Source: Azospirillum brasilense
GTDB lineage: Bacteria; Pseudomonadota; Alphaproteobacteria; Azospirillales; Azospirillaceae
Direction: 5' to 3'
Assembly: GCF_007827795.1 (NCBI RefSeq)
Contig: NZ_VITI01000007.1
Coordinates: 124,001-188,000, forward strand
Length of the DNA stretch: 64,000 bases
The position numbers and the translations under genes are program-made. Below are positions 35,319 to 45,459 of this stretch, piece after piece (positions within the stretch are counted from its first letter, which is position 1; each line of letters starts with the position of its first letter). The notes under the pieces were generated by a model, which saw only the letters and a list, made by a program, of their open reading frames with translations, searched no databases and had not been told where the DNA came from.

Positions 35319-35763
35319 GTCGCCATTCTGCCGAAAGATTCCTCACCGGCCGGAAACGACGCTGTGACCGTGCGGACGAATGTCGCCGTTCTGCCAGTTT
35401 CCCCGGACGCTGTGCCCCGCCGGGGCGCTGCCCTGCCGAAAGCGTCCGCGTTCTGACGGTCCGGACTCCCGACAAGCCGGAAAATGGCGCTGAAAGGCTT
35501 GGATTCCCTGACTCTTTCCGGACTCTTGGGGGTCCGGAGGCCGCTGCGGAAGGAGCACATTGGCAGAACGGCGACACTCGGTTGCGCGAGTCGGAGTCCG
35601 ATTCTCGGCCGATTCCCGGAGTCACCGAGGGGCCACAGCCCAGATTATTCGGCAGAACGGCGACATCCGGCGGACTCCGACGTCCCGGCGCGCCACCCCG
35701 TGCGCTGGAATCTTTCGGCAGAACGGCGACGTTTTCCACCCGGTTTCTCGGCAGAACGGCGAC
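35319..35763. other. Iteron array / replication origin upstream of repA
   Basis: Six 16-base iterons with consensus TCGGCAGAACGGCGAC. Two are in minus orientation (35319-35334 with one change, 35382-35397 with one change). Four are in plus orientation (35560-35575 with one change, then 35649-35664, 35715-35730 and 35748-35763, all exact). The copies at 35319 and 35715 match over 23 bases on opposite strands. This is a typical initiator-binding origin. No DnaA box of standard form was found in the region. Confidence 0.88.
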
Positions 35764-36269
35764 GCCCAGCCGGTCCCAGTCACCGCCCCGGGGGGCTCAA
35801 AGCCTTGATTCCACTGACTCCACGCCCCCGCATCGGCGCAACCGGAGCGATTCCGACGCACGCATTTGAATCGTGGACAGCCTGTTGGGGCCACGACAAC
35901 ATCTTGCGTAACGGGCTCACCGAAGCCCGAACCGGTAGCTTTTGGATCATGGTTTTCGGGCCATGGATTTGGCCTGCGGCTCCGAACAGCCGCGACACGC
36001 CGAAGAAGGCGACGATAAGGAGGCGACGATGACGTAACGGAGGACACGACCTCCGGAAACACAAAGGGCACAGGTTTGGCGACCTGTGCCCTCGTGCACA
36101 CCGAAGTGTCGAAAACCGATGGAAGACCGGGAGAACCGGACCCCGCATCAGCGGTTTGGCGACTTCATGATGCCAGGGTAGGTCCGGAAAACCAAGTGGA
36201 ATCGCGGATTCCACTGACGCTCCCGCTTTGTCTTCCGCCGGGATCGAAGCGCTGGATCATGGGAAGACA
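35764..36269. other. Gene-free leader between origin and dnaT-like gene
   Basis: 506 bases without a convincing gene. It contains a perfect hairpin GGGCACAGGT/ACCTGTGCCC at 36066-36091, an 11-base direct repeat GGTTTGGCGAC (36073 and 36153), and GATTCCACTGAC near 35807 and 36205. The region may contain the rest of the origin, a small regulatory RNA or a structured leader. No T-run follows the hairpin. Confidence 0.55.
36066..36091. promoter_or_regulatory. Perfect hairpin in replication leader
   Basis: GGGCACAGGT and ACCTGTGCCC pair over 10 bases with a TTGGCG loop. It lies 180 bases upstream of the dnaT-like start. It could be an RNA control structure or a DNA cruciform at the origin. No specific class is recognised. 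Confidence 0.5.
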
Positions 36270-36270
36270 A
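36228..36270 (+). promoter_or_regulatory. Inverted repeat covering the dnaT-like start codon
   Basis: TTGTCTTCC (36228-36236) pairs with GGAAGACAA (36262-36270). The right arm contains the only ribosome-site-like GGGAAG and the first base of the ATG. In mRNA the stem would hide the start, suggesting translational control. This is a structural inference. Confidence 0.45.
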
Positions 36271-37115
36271 TGACTCCGTACACGACCTTGTACCGGCGAT
36301 GGATCGCTGCGCCCGGCGTGGGAGCCGCGGAAATCGCGGTGCTCTCCGGCCTCTACGCGCGTGCGGATTCCGCCGGTGTCTGCGCCGGCCTGGTCCAGGA
36401 CGAGCTGGCCGCCGAACTCGGCAGGAGCCGTCCCTGGCTGTCCGCCGTGCTGACGAAGCTGCAGGCGCCGGACCTCTCCCTGGTGGAAGCCCGCCGCGAA
36501 CGCGGTTTCCGCGGGATGGTCTACGCCCTGGCGGGTGTGCAGGACACCGACTCTTCCGGTCGGCCGGCCGACTCCACCGGTCAGCCGGCTGACGGACTCC
36601 TAAGGACAGGGAATCCCCTGAATCCTGAATCTCAAAACTCCTCCTCCTTCCGGGCGGGGGGATCGGTTGGGCCTTCGGGCATCAGGAACCGGGACGCTCT
36701 CGCCGAAGACTGGCAGCCGGACGCCGCCGATCTGGCCTGGGCCGCGGACACCCGCCCGGAGGTCGATCCGGCCACGGTGACCCGCAAGTTCGTGTCCTGG
36801 TGCCGCAAGGCCAACATCCGCAACGGCTACAGCCCGGCCGACCCGTCCGGCGCCTGGCGCAAATGGGTGGCCCGCGAGCTGGTCGCCCCCGCAACGGCGC
36901 CAGCCGATGAAAAGCCCGAAGGCACCGTCGTCCCCTTTGAAACCGTTTCCCGCCGCCCCTCCAACCGGAGCGACCAGAATGACCGTCACAGCCCTGATCG
37001 CCAACCTTCCGAGCCTTCCCGTCAGCGCCGCCCCGCAGACGCCGGACACGGCGTGGCTGCCCGCAACGCCGGCGTCCTCTCTGCCCTGCGCGATCGCCTC
37101 GCTCGCCCGGCTTGA
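36270..37115 (+). CDS. DnaT-like / winged-helix replication accessory protein
   Basis: A 281-residue protein with two parts. An N-terminal winged helix (VGAAEIAVLSGLYARAD, VQDELAAELGRSRPWLSAVLTKLQ, residues 15-75) is typical of plasmid helix-turn-helix proteins. The C-terminal segment (EDWQPDAADLAWAA through KFVSWCRKANIRNG and SGAWRKWVARE, about residues 145-210) resembles the DnaT DNA-binding domain that loads primosomes. The last 60 residues are low complexity. It follows the origin, so a helicase-loading role is plausible. The final 137 bases overlap the next gene in another frame. Confidence 0.7.
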   Translation: MTPYTTLYRRWIAAPGVGAAEIAVLSGLYARADSAGVCAGLVQDELAAELGRSRPWLSAVLTKLQAPDLSLVEARRERGFRGMVYALAGVQDTDSSGRPADSTGQPADGLLRTGNPLNPESQNSSSFRAGGSVGPSGIRNRDALAEDWQPDAADLAWAADTRPEVDPATVTRKFVSWCRKANIRNGYSPADPSGAWRKWVARELVAPATAPADEKPEGTVVPFETVSRRPSNRSDQNDRHSPDRQPSEPSRQRRPADAGHGVAARNAGVLSALRDRLARPA

Positions 37116-37929
37116 GCGCGCCGACCTGCGCTTCGAGATCGCCGACTGCGCGCCGGAGGAGATCGGCGCGCTGGCCGAGCGGGTGGAGGCCGCCCTTGAG
37201 ACCGTCTGCCCGACGATCGGCGTCGAGAATGTGCTGACCGGCATCGAGAAGCTGGCGGCCCGCTTCGGCCTGGAGCTTCCGGACGCCGACATGCTGGAGG
37301 CCGACATTCTCGAAATGGCCGGCTGGCCCGCCGAGGACTGGATCGCCGGTTTCCGCGGCGTCTGGTCGTCCTTCCGCTCCGGCTACCGGCGCTTCCCCAC
37401 GGTCGGCGACTTCCGCGCCGCTGTCGGGCCGGCATCGGCGACCGGCGGAACGGCGTCGCTGCGCCGGCTGGCCATGGCCCTGCGCCAGGAACAGCAGATC
37501 CGCGCCCGCGAGATCGCCCATCGCCGTCGCCAGAAGGAGAAGGAGGCGGAAACCGCTCGCCGTCAGCAGGCCGCCGCCCTGGCCGCTCCTCCCGTCGCCC
37601 CGGCGACGCCAGCGGTCCCGACGTGTCCGGCTCCGGTTTCCACCACGATCTCCGTCACGCCGGACGATCCGCAAGTGGACCTGGCTCGCGCGCAACCGTC
37701 GTCTCAGACGACACGGGCCATTCCCAAGAGCTTTAAAAGGGATCGGTCGGCCGGCGCTCCTCATACTAGGGTATGTGAAGGACAGGACTCCGCATTTTTC
37801 AGTAAGCGACCGCGCATGAAAAGTTCAATTCGAGAACCCAAGCGGTCCCATGACTGTGGATCGGGCCGAGCAGGTGGAGCGGAAGCTTGGCAGACCATTC
37901 ATTATTCCGACAGGGTAATGCCGATATAA
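36979..37929 (+). CDS. Hypothetical replication-region protein
   Basis: A 316-residue protein whose first 45 codons overlap the preceding gene. The middle (residues 40-145) is compact and helical (LERADLRFEIADCAPEEIGALAERVE, GWPAEDWIAGFRGVWSSFRSGYRRFPTVGDFRAAV) and the WPxxDW...FPTVGDFR pattern looks conserved. A charged coiled segment (REIAHRRRQKEKEAETARRQQ) follows, then a Pro-rich tail. From about 37730 base composition falls in GC and the tail looks poorly constrained. No function is recognised. Location suggests a plasmid maintenance role. Confidence 0.6.
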   Translation: MTVTALIANLPSLPVSAAPQTPDTAWLPATPASSLPCAIASLARLERADLRFEIADCAPEEIGALAERVEAALETVCPTIGVENVLTGIEKLAARFGLELPDADMLEADILEMAGWPAEDWIAGFRGVWSSFRSGYRRFPTVGDFRAAVGPASATGGTASLRRLAMALRQEQQIRAREIAHRRRQKEKEAETARRQQAAALAAPPVAPATPAVPTCPAPVSTTISVTPDDPQVDLARAQPSSQTTRAIPKSFKRDRSAGAPHTRVCEGQDSAFFSKRPRMKSSIREPKRSHDCGSGRAGGAEAWQTIHYSDRVMPI

Positions 37930-38031
37930 TCAGGCTCATCCGATCGTTTCAGATTCCGGTGGCGAACCACGAAAGGGCGGAGTAAGATGCGATAATCTGT
38001 TTGTGACCCGAACCTTTCGGAATGTCCGTCC

Positions 38032-40674
38032 ATGCCGCTGAAGACGGTGCCCCGTCAGCAACCGATGACTCTGCACGGGTACCTGCTGAGGCTTGTGCTC
38101 GTGACGCTGGTGCCGATGCTCCTGCTCGGCGGCATGCTCATCGGCTGGCTGGTGCAGCAACAGCGTGAGGCCGTCGAGAACAACATGTCCGACACGGCGG
38201 AGGCGCTGGCCCTGATCGTCGACCGGGAGTTGGAGGCGACCATCGAAGCGCTGCGGGCCTTGTCCCGCACGGACGCTCTGGCCGGCGACGATCCCGCCGG
38301 TTTCTATGAACGGGCGACGCTGGCGCTGACCCAGCATCCGTCCTGGACCAACATCGCGCTGATCGACCCGTCGGGGCGGCAGATCGTTAACACGGCGGTC
38401 AGGCTCGGCGTCCCATTGCCGGACGTGCCCCAGCGCGACGCGCTGCAGCGGCTGACCACGACCCGTCAGCCGGCGGTGTCCGATCTGGTGACCGCGACGG
38501 CGGCAGAGCGCCCGTCGATCGCCGTGATGGTGCCGGTGCAGCGCGACGGCAACCTGCGCTACGTCCTGTCTGCGGTGGTCGATCCGCAGACCTGGAGCAC
38601 CCTGCTGGAGGGTTTCGAAACCCGGTCCGGCCTGATCGCCGCAATCATCGACGGCCGGAACCGGATCGCCGCGCGTTCGCGCGATCATGCGGAGTATCTG
38701 GGGCGGGCGGTGCCGGATTGGTTCCTGGCGGCGCGCGGCACGGCGGACACCGGCAACTACCGCGGGGCCACGCTGGACGGGGTGGAGATCATCGGCGCCT
38801 TCCACCGCACGCAGCGCGCCGACTGGACCCTGGTGGCGGCGACGCCCACGGAAGCCGTGCTCAACCCGCTGAACCGCACGGTGGTTCTGGCGCTGGGGCT
38901 GGGCTTGGTCCTGCTGGGCGTCTCGCTGGCGTCGGCGGCGGTCTTCGCGCGGCGGCTCGCCCACCCCGTCCGCGAACTGGCCGCCCATGGCGGCAGCCTG
39001 ATGGAGGGGCGGCCGATCCGCTACGACGGCGGCGTGCCGGTGCGCGAGATCGACGACCTGCACCGCGTCCTGGCCGAGGCCAGCGCCGCGCTGGTCGGCG
39101 CCAGCGAATCCGCCGCCCATGCGGAGGCGCGCTACCGCGCCATCGTGGACACGGCGGTTGACGCCATCGTGGTCATCGACCGGGTCGGCACCCTGCACGG
39201 CTTCAACCGCGCCGCCGAGCGCATCTTCGGCTACGCCGCGGAGGAGGTGATGGGCCGCAACGTCAGCATGCTGATGCCCGATCCCGACCGCAGCGCGCAC
39301 GACGGCTATCTGAAGCGCTATCACCGCACGGGGGAGCGCCGGATCATCGGCATCGGGCGCGAGGTGACGGGCCAGCGCAAGGACGGCTCGGTGTTTCCGC
39401 TGGAACTGTCGGTCGCCGAATGGAAGGCCGACGGCGAGGTGCGCTTCACCGGCATCGTGCGCGACATCACCGCCCGCAAGACGGCGGAGGAGGCGTTGCT
39501 CGCCGCCAAGGACGCGGCGGAGCAGGCGATGGAGCGCGCCCTGAGCGCCGCGGACGAGGCCCGGCGGGAAAAGACCCGCGCCGAGAAGGCGGAGCGGGCG
39601 AAGACCCAATTCCTGGCAGCGGCCAGCCACGATCTGCGCCAGCCCGTGCAGTCGCTCTATTTCTTCGCGCAGGTGCTGGGCGACAAGCTGCATGGCCATC
39701 CCAGCCACGAGCTGGTGACCAGCATGGGCCATTCGCTGGACGCGCTGAAGCTCCTGCTGGACGGTCTGCTGGACGTGTCGCGGCTCGACGCCGGGGCGGT
39801 GGAGCCCAGCGTCACCGAATGCGCGGTCGGTCCGCTGCTCGACCGTCTGGCCGCGGAATACGGGCCGCGGGCGGACGGGCAGGGGTTGCGGCTGCGGGTC
39901 GTGCCGACCTCGCTGTGGGCGCGCACCGACCCGATGCTGCTGGAGCGCATCCTGCGCAACCTGATCGAGAACGCGCTGCGCTACACCGAGCGGGGCGGCG
40001 TCGTGGTCGGCTGCCGGCGCCGCAACGGCGCGCTGCGCATCGAGGTGGCCGACAGCGGCATCGGCGTGCCGGAGGAGTTGCAGCAGGCCGTCTTCGAGGA
40101 GTTCTTCCAGATCGCCAACCAGGAGCGCGACCGCGCCAAGGGGTTGGGTCTCGGTCTCGCCATCGTGAAGCGGCTGGCCGGACTGCTCGGCCACACGGTC
40201 GCCCTGCGCTCCTGGCCCGGACGGGGCAGCGTCTTCTCGGTGGAGCTTCCCTCGGTGCGCGCCCGCGCCATCCTGCGCCGGGCCGGACCGGACCGGGCCA
40301 ACGACGACGGGCAGGGGCTGGTGGTGGTCATCGACGACGAGGCCATCGTGCTGCTCAGCCTGCGCACCCTGCTGGAGCAGTGGGGCTACGAGGTGGTGGC
40401 CGCCGTGTCGGCGGAGGAGGCGGTGGACCTGCTGCACGGGCTGGGCCGGCTGCCGGACCTCATCATCGCCGATTACCGCCTGCGCGAGGGGCGGACGGGG
40501 GTGGAGGCGATCCGCGACATCCACGGCGTCTGCGGCGTGCGCATTCCCGCCGTGGTGCTGACCGGCGACACCGCGCCCGAGCGCATCACCGAAATCCGCG
40601 GCGCCGGCTTCCGCCTCGTCCACAAGCCGATCACCCCGCACATCCTGCGCGAACTGCTGAAGCCCGCGGCCTGA
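38032..40674 (+). CDS. Hybrid sensor histidine kinase with Cache-like, HAMP, PAS and REC domains
   Basis: An 880-residue membrane kinase. It has TM1 at about 20-42, an extracellular Cache-like sensor (residues 45-280), TM2 near 283-303, HAMP, a PAS domain (360-490, [25 protein letters not shown]), and HisKA with the phosphoacceptor H533 in [12 protein letters not shown]. HATPase follows ([27 protein letters not shown]), then a receiver with D814 in LIIADYRL. The PAS has the FixL-like stretch [20 protein letters not shown] seen in oxygen-sensing kinases. The tail-end receiver suggests a phosphorelay. No partner regulator is adjacent. Confidence 0.9.
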   Translation: MPLKTVPRQQPMTLHGYLLRLVLVTLVPMLLLGGMLIGWLVQQQREAVENNMSDTAEALALIVDRELEATIEALRALSRTDALAGDDPAGFYERATLALTQHPSWTNIALIDPSGRQIVNTAVRLGVPLPDVPQRDALQRLTTTRQPAVSDLVTATAAERPSIAVMVPVQRDGNLRYVLSAVVDPQTWSTLLEGFETRSGLIAAIIDGRNRIAARSRDHAEYLGRAVPDWFLAARGTADTGNYRGATLDGVEIIGAFHRTQRADWTLVAATPTEAVLNPLNRTVVLALGLGLVLLGVSLASAAVFARRLAHPVRELAAHGGSLMEGRPIRYDGGVPVREIDDLHRVLAEASAALVGASESAAHAEARYRAIVDTAVDAIVVIDRVGTLHGFNRAAERIFGYAAEEVMGRNVSMLMPDPDRSAHDGYLKRYHRTGERRIIGIGREVTGQRKDGSVFPLELSVAEWKADGEVRFTGIVRDITARKTAEEALLAAKDAAEQAMERALSAADEARREKTRAEKAERAKTQFLAAASHDLRQPVQSLYFFAQVLGDKLHGHPSHELVTSMGHSLDALKLLLDGLLDVSRLDAGAVEPSVTECAVGPLLDRLAAEYGPRADGQGLRLRVVPTSLWARTDPMLLERILRNLIENALRYTERGGVVVGCRRRNGALRIEVADSGIGVPEELQQAVFEEFFQIANQERDRAKGLGLGLAIVKRLAGLLGHTVALRSWPGRGSVFSVELPSVRARAILRRAGPDRANDDGQGLVVVIDDEAIVLLSLRTLLEQWGYEVVAAVSAEEAVDLLHGLGRLPDLIIADYRLREGRTGVEAIRDIHGVCGVRIPAVVLTGDTAPERITEIRGAGFRLVHKPITPHILRELLKPAA

Positions 40675-40789
40675 TCCCGAAAGGCCCGAATGCGAAGGCT
40701 TGGTTCATCGAGGCCCGGTTTTTGACCCTGGCTGACCGCGGGCCGGGTCTTTAGCGTCTCCGCCTCGTTGGGGAAGACGGAGACGGGAC

Positions 40790-41368
40790 ATGAACTGGAG
40801 CAAGGGCCTGTGGCGGGGCTGGCTGGCCGCCGCCCTGCTGTGGGTGGCGGTGGTCGCCGCCTTCGCCGCCGCCGATCTGCAAGGGCGCCACCCTTTCGCC
40901 GGTCTGTACGCCTATTCGGACGCGAAGGACGCCTTCCTGCCGCAGCACTACGCCGCCGACGAGGCGGTGGTGGAGGACGGGGTGAAGCGGGGCGTCGTGG
41001 CGCGGACGGACTTCCCCGACGGCACCACCCTGGCCGCCCCGCCGGACCTCGGCGAGGAGCGCGTGCGGCAGATCGCCGACCGTTTCTGGGCGGAGCGCTG
41101 GGCGCGCCGGGCGGAGGTTCTGTGGCCCTGGGGCCTGCGCGCCGCCGTGCCGCCGCTGCTGATTCTGCTGTCCGGTGCGTTCGCCCTGTGGATCGTCCGC
41201 GGGTTCCGCAAGCCGGGCACCCTCGCGGAGACGGTTGCGGAGGAGAGGGTGGAGGAGGACACGCCGAAGGCGGCCTTCAACACGCGTTCCGCCGGCGGAC
41301 TGCCGCCCTTCATCCGCTCGCTGGGTCCGGACCCCAAGCGCCGCCGCGTTTTGGGGGCGGGCCGGTAA
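40790..41368 (+). CDS. Two-helix membrane protein of unknown function
   Basis: A 192-residue protein with hydrophobic segments at about residues 11-28 and 118-138 that flank a roughly 90-residue loop. That loop is probably periplasmic (HPFAGLYAYSDAKDAFLPQHY, REIADRFWAERWARR-like helix). A cytoplasmic tail ends in Arg-rich RRRVLGAGR. Codon use is typical for the region. It resembles uncharacterised proteins of Azospirillum-like bacteria. Neighbours are sensor kinases but no link is proven. Confidence 0.7.
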   Translation: MNWSKGLWRGWLAAALLWVAVVAAFAAADLQGRHPFAGLYAYSDAKDAFLPQHYAADEAVVEDGVKRGVVARTDFPDGTTLAAPPDLGEERVRQIADRFWAERWARRAEVLWPWGLRAAVPPLLILLSGAFALWIVRGFRKPGTLAETVAEERVEEDTPKAAFNTRSAGGLPPFIRSLGPDPKRRRVLGAGR

Positions 41369-41645
41369 GGGCGGCAAATTCCTTCCATGCATCGTTCGGA
41401 CGGCGACCGTCCAACATCGCGGTACCCCGCGGTGGAGCGCAAGCGTCCCCGGCGGTCGGCATCCCGAAGGCAAAAAGGAACAGGAACACCGGCATTGGGT
41501 TGATGGTGGCGGAGCCGCTCCCGCGACGGGCGGGTGTTCTCCAGGCTGCGGCTTTGTCCGTCCGTTCGGGCGTTCGGGCCGTTCGCCATCACGGCGACGT
41601 GTGGGGCAAGGTGTTGCCAGCGGGCCAGACCAAGAGGAGACCTGG

Positions 41646-43139
41646 GTGTCGGAGCCGACCAAGACGGACAAGATCCTGACCGGAATTCCAGAATTCGACC
41701 TGATTCTACGGGGTGGCCTGCCCCGCGCGCGGCTTCATCTTCTGGAAGGCGCGCCGGGAACCGGCAAGACGACCATGGCTCTTCAGTTCCTGTTGAAGGG
41801 TCTGCGGGACGGCAGGCGCGGTCTTTACGTGACCTTGTCGGAAACCGAAACGGAGCTTCGCGCCTCGGCCGCCAGCCATGGCTGGTCGCTGGACGACATC
41901 GGGATCTTCGAACTCGTGCCGCTGGAAGCGCAGCTCGACCGCCAGCAGAGCATCCTTTATCCGTCCGAGGTGGAGCTGGGCGAAACCATGCGCCTGATCA
42001 CCAAGCGGATCGAGGCCGACAAGCCGGACCTCGTGGTGATCGATTCCCTGTCCGAACTGCGCCTGCTCGCCCAGGACCAGCTTCGCTACCGGCGGCAGAT
42101 CCTGGCGCTCAAGCAGTTCCTGCAGGGGCGCCACTGCACCACGCTGGCGCTGGACGACCTGACCAGCCAGACCGGCTCCATGGAACTGCACAGCCTGATG
42201 CACGGCGTGGTCAGCCTGGAGCAGATCGAGCGCTCCTACGGCGCGGCGCGGCGGCGCCTGCGGATCACCAAGATGCGCGGCTCGGAATACCAGAGCGGCT
42301 GGCACGATTTCGCCATCACGCCCGGCAATGTGCTGATCTTTCCGAGCCTGATCGCGGACGAGCACAAGACGGAGTTCGAGCCGACCGCCGTGTCGAGCAG
42401 CCTGAGCGAGCTGGACGAGCTGATGGGCGGCGGGCTGACGCGCGGCACGACGACGATGCTCGTCGGCCCCTCGGGCGTCGGCAAATCCTCCCTCGCCCTG
42501 CAATATGTCATGGCGGCGGTGCGCCGTGGCGAGCACGCCGCCTATTTCTCCTTCGACGAATCCTTCGAAACCCTGGCGTTGCGCAGCACCGCGCTCGGCA
42601 TCGACATCGAGGAGGCGGTGCGCCAGGACGAACTGGGCTGGCAGCGCGCAAACCCGTCGCGCCTGTCGCCGGGCCAGTTCGTCTGGCAGGTCCGCCGCCA
42701 GGTGGAGGACCAGAAGGCGCGCGTCGTGGTCATCGACAGCCTGAATTCGTACCTCAGCACGATGCCGGAGGAAAAGGCGCTCATCCTGCAGATGCACGAG
42801 TTGCTGACCTATCTGAACAACCAGGGCGTCGTGACCATCCTCATCCTGGCCCAGCAGGGGATCGTTGGCGACATCCAGAATCCGGTGGACCTGTCCTTCA
42901 TGAGCGACACCGTGGTTCTCCTGCGCTTCTTCGAGGCGGCGGGAGAGGTGCGCAAGGCGATCTCGGTGGTCAAGAAACGCACCGGCGTTCACGAACTGGC
43001 GATCCGCGAGTTCCGGCTGTTCCCCGATGGCATGCAGGTCGGCCCGCAGCTTCTGGAGTTCCAGGGTGTGCTCACCGGTGTGCCGAGCTATGACGGGGCG
43101 GTGGACCCGTTGTTGCGCGGGCGGAGCGGGACGGGCTGA
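41646..43139 (+). CDS. KaiC-like double RecA-domain ATPase
   Basis: A 497-residue protein with two tandem KaiC/RAD55-type domains. Domain 1 has Walker A GAPGTGKT (35-42), Walker B DLVVIDSLSELRLL and a catalytic-type SETETELRASAASHGW. Domain 2 has Walker A GPSGVGKS (274-281) and VVVIDSLNSYL. No KaiA or KaiB is nearby. The start is GTG at 41646 with AGAGGAGA upstream. A hybrid kinase follows after 9 bases. Such non-circadian KaiC proteins are common in proteobacteria and appear to work with histidine kinases in stress or signalling. The exact role is unknown. Confidence 0.88.
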   Translation: MSEPTKTDKILTGIPEFDLILRGGLPRARLHLLEGAPGTGKTTMALQFLLKGLRDGRRGLYVTLSETETELRASAASHGWSLDDIGIFELVPLEAQLDRQQSILYPSEVELGETMRLITKRIEADKPDLVVIDSLSELRLLAQDQLRYRRQILALKQFLQGRHCTTLALDDLTSQTGSMELHSLMHGVVSLEQIERSYGAARRRLRITKMRGSEYQSGWHDFAITPGNVLIFPSLIADEHKTEFEPTAVSSSLSELDELMGGGLTRGTTTMLVGPSGVGKSSLALQYVMAAVRRGEHAAYFSFDESFETLALRSTALGIDIEEAVRQDELGWQRANPSRLSPGQFVWQVRRQVEDQKARVVVIDSLNSYLSTMPEEKALILQMHELLTYLNNQGVVTILILAQQGIVGDIQNPVDLSFMSDTVVLLRFFEAAGEVRKAISVVKKRTGVHELAIREFRLFPDGMQVGPQLLEFQGVLTGVPSYDGAVDPLLRGRSGTG

Positions 43140-43148
43140 CGGCAGCGC

Positions 43149-44816
43149 ATGGACGCCCCGATCCTCGTGCTCGCCCCGCATGGCCGGGACGCGGAGATCA
43201 TCCGCCTCGTGCTGGGCGAGGTCGGCCTGACCGTGCAGCTCTGCGCCGATCTGCCGACCCTGTGCGACGGCCTGACGAGGGACGTCACGGCGCTGATCCT
43301 CTCGGAAGGCGCGTTGCCGGGGGCGGGGATGGAGCCTCTGATCGCCAGACTGGAGGCCCAGCCGCCCTGGTCGGATCTGCCCGTTCTGGTGCTCACCTCG
43401 CGGGGCAACCGGTCGGCCAGCAAGGCGCGTTGGGTCCAGTTCCAGCGGCTCGGCAACGTCACGTTGCTGGACCCGCCCCTGCACGCCGAGGCCCTGCAGA
43501 GCGCGGCGCAGTCAGCGGCGCGGACCCGCCTGCGCCAATACCGCACGCGAACGCTTCTGGCCGACATCGAGCGGGCCAACGACGCATTGGAAAGCCGGGT
43601 GGCGGAGCGGACCCGGTCCCTTCAGGCCGAAATGCAGGAGCGCCAGAAGGCCGAGGAGGCTTTGCAGCAGGCCCAGAAGATGGAGGCGGTTGGCCAACTC
43701 ACCGGCGGGATTGCCCATGACTTCAACAACCTGCTTCAGGTCATGCTCGGCAACCTGCACATGCTGCGGGGCGCGCTGTCCGACGACGAGGCGCTGCTGC
43801 GGCACGTCGCCATGGCCATCACCGCGGGCGACCGCGCCGCGGCGCTCACCCGGCACCTTCTCGCCTTCGCCCGTCGCCAGCCGCTGACGCCCCGCAGCCT
43901 GGATATGAACACCCTGGTCGCGGCGATGAGCGGCCTGATCCAGCAATCCGTCGGCGAGTCGATCCAGGTGGAGACGGTGTCGGCCGACGGGCTCTGGCGC
44001 ACCTGGGCGGACGCCAATCAGGTCGAAAGCGCCCTGCTCAACCTCGCCATCAACGCCCGCGACGCCATGCCGGACGGCGGGCGCCTGCGCATCGAGACGA
44101 GCAACGCCGTTCTGGACGAGACCATTTCCGACGCGCAGGGGGACATCCTTCCCGGCCGGTACGTCCTGCTTCGCATCACCGATACCGGAATCGGCATGCC
44201 GCCGGCCGTCCTGGAGCGGGCGTTCGAACCCTTCTTCACGACAAAGCCGATCGGCCAGGGCACCGGCCTCGGGCTGAGCCAGCTCTATGGCTTCGCCCGT
44301 CAATCGGGCGGGCACGCGGCCATTCGGTCGCAGCCCGGCCGCGGCACCACCGTCAGCCTGTACCTGCCGCAGCACGACGGTGAGGACGGCGCCGATACCG
44401 CAGTCCCCGCTGCGGAGGCGGTGCCGCAGGACCCGTCCCGCAACGATGAAACCATCCTGGTGGTCGAGGACGAGGCCCTCGTCCTGATGCTGTGGGTCGA
44501 GGCGCTGGAAGGGCAGGGATACCACGTCCTGCAAGCCGCCGAACCCGAGGCGGCGACCGCGATCCTGGAGTCGGACGCGGCGATCGACCTTCTGGTCACC
44601 GACGTCGGGCTGCCCGGAATGACCGGGCGGGATCTGGCGACCCTTGCGCGGGGCCTTCGCCCCGGGCTGAAGGTGCTGTTCGTGACCGGCTACGCGCATT
44701 ACGCCGCTCTCGAAGCGGACAGCCTGGGAGCGGGCACGCGGATGCTCAGCAAGCCGGTCGGCGTGGACACCCTGCAGATCACGGTTCGCGGCCTGCTGGA
44801 CGGGGATTCGGCCTGA
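43149..44816 (+). CDS. Hybrid histidine kinase with degenerate N-terminal receiver
   Basis: A 555-residue soluble kinase. Residues 1-120 resemble a receiver, but the phosphoacceptor aspartate position reads [10 protein letters not shown], so it is probably not phosphorylated. A coiled linker ([25 protein letters not shown]) leads to HisKA with H190 in [12 protein letters not shown]. HATPase follows ([49 protein letters not shown]), then a C-terminal receiver with D485 in [11 protein letters not shown]. It is coupled to the KaiC-like gene, so the pseudo-receiver may dock to KaiC. That is inference. Confidence 0.88.
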   Translation: MDAPILVLAPHGRDAEIIRLVLGEVGLTVQLCADLPTLCDGLTRDVTALILSEGALPGAGMEPLIARLEAQPPWSDLPVLVLTSRGNRSASKARWVQFQRLGNVTLLDPPLHAEALQSAAQSAARTRLRQYRTRTLLADIERANDALESRVAERTRSLQAEMQERQKAEEALQQAQKMEAVGQLTGGIAHDFNNLLQVMLGNLHMLRGALSDDEALLRHVAMAITAGDRAAALTRHLLAFARRQPLTPRSLDMNTLVAAMSGLIQQSVGESIQVETVSADGLWRTWADANQVESALLNLAINARDAMPDGGRLRIETSNAVLDETISDAQGDILPGRYVLLRITDTGIGMPPAVLERAFEPFFTTKPIGQGTGLGLSQLYGFARQSGGHAAIRSQPGRGTTVSLYLPQHDGEDGADTAVPAAEAVPQDPSRNDETILVVEDEALVLMLWVEALEGQGYHVLQAAEPEAATAILESDAAIDLLVTDVGLPGMTGRDLATLARGLRPGLKVLFVTGYAHYAALEADSLGAGTRMLSKPVGVDTLQITVRGLLDGDSA

Positions 44817-44956
44817 CGGTGCGGCGGCGGGCAAAGCAGGGAGGGTGAACGGCGGCAACTCGACAAGCTCCACGCACATCGCCTACAACCGCTCATCCGT
44901 CCTGTGGGTGGAATGGGAGCCGGTTTGAACGGGGCAACGTCAGCACGGCCATCGGC

Positions 44957-44983
44957 CTCCCCTCTCCGTTGCGGGGAGAGGGG
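44957..44983. repeat. REP-like palindrome
   Basis: CTCCCCTCTCC and GGGGAGAGGGG flank GTTGC. It shares the CCCTCTCC/GGAGAGGG core with the elements at 9005 and 49041. It ends 5 bases before the GTG chosen for the next gene and could provide its ribosome site. Confidence 0.65.
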
Positions 44984-44987
44984 AAGG

Positions 44988-45419
44988 GTGAGCGGGCATC
45001 GCGAGGAAGGCGCCGCGCTTGTGGCGCTTGCGACCCGCTGGCGATCCGGGCTGGCCGCGGCGCTGGCCGCCGTCCTTCTGCTGATGCTGGCCCAGGTGCC
45101 GGGGCAGGCGGTCGCCATGCTGTCCGCCGGGCTGGCCCAGTCCTTCTGGGCCGCGTCGATGTGCGGCCCGGATGGCGCATCGGACCGGATGCCCGCCGCG
45201 CCCGATCAGCCGAAGCACGATCTGGAACATTGCCTGGACTGCCAGCTCGGCTGCGCGCCGCCGGCGATGCTGACCCCGGCGGACGTCGCTGTTCCGCCGC
45301 CGCGCCTGACCGCTGCGCTGCGCCGGCGTCCTCCCCCGAACCGCAAGCGCCGCCGTCCGCGCGGCCTGCGCCCGAACGCCCGTGCCCCGCCGATGACGTG
45401 TCCTGCCCCGACCAACTGA
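44988..45419 (+). CDS. DUF2946-like secreted/membrane protein upstream of copper chaperone
   Basis: A 143-residue protein from GTG 44988 (longer starts at 44904 or 44913 would translate the REP element). One hydrophobic segment (residues about 23-45, AAALAAVLLLMLAQVPGQAVA) is followed by MCGPDG and HCLDCQLGC, the spacing of paired cysteines seen in DUF2946 proteins, which often neighbour copper genes. The tail is Pro/Arg-rich and looks unconstrained. It is located 40 bases before the PCu(A)C gene, supporting a copper link. Confidence 0.6.
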   Translation: MSGHREEGAALVALATRWRSGLAAALAAVLLLMLAQVPGQAVAMLSAGLAQSFWAASMCGPDGASDRMPAAPDQPKHDLEHCLDCQLGCAPPAMLTPADVAVPPPRLTAALRRRPPPNRKRRRPRGLRPNARAPPMTCPAPTN

Positions 45420-45459
45420 CCCTTCGATTCATCCATTCTCTTTGCAGGACATCGTCATC

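Noticed and set aside
35234..35560. Extension of repA upstream into the iteron region
   Set aside because: The open frame continues because of base composition, but it would translate the iterons. The ATG at 35233 has a ribosome site and starts the recognisable protein.
37936..40641. A 901-codon minus-strand frame opposite the hybrid kinase
   Set aside because: Antisense shadow of a gene with complete HAMP, PAS, HisKA, HATPase and receiver motifs.
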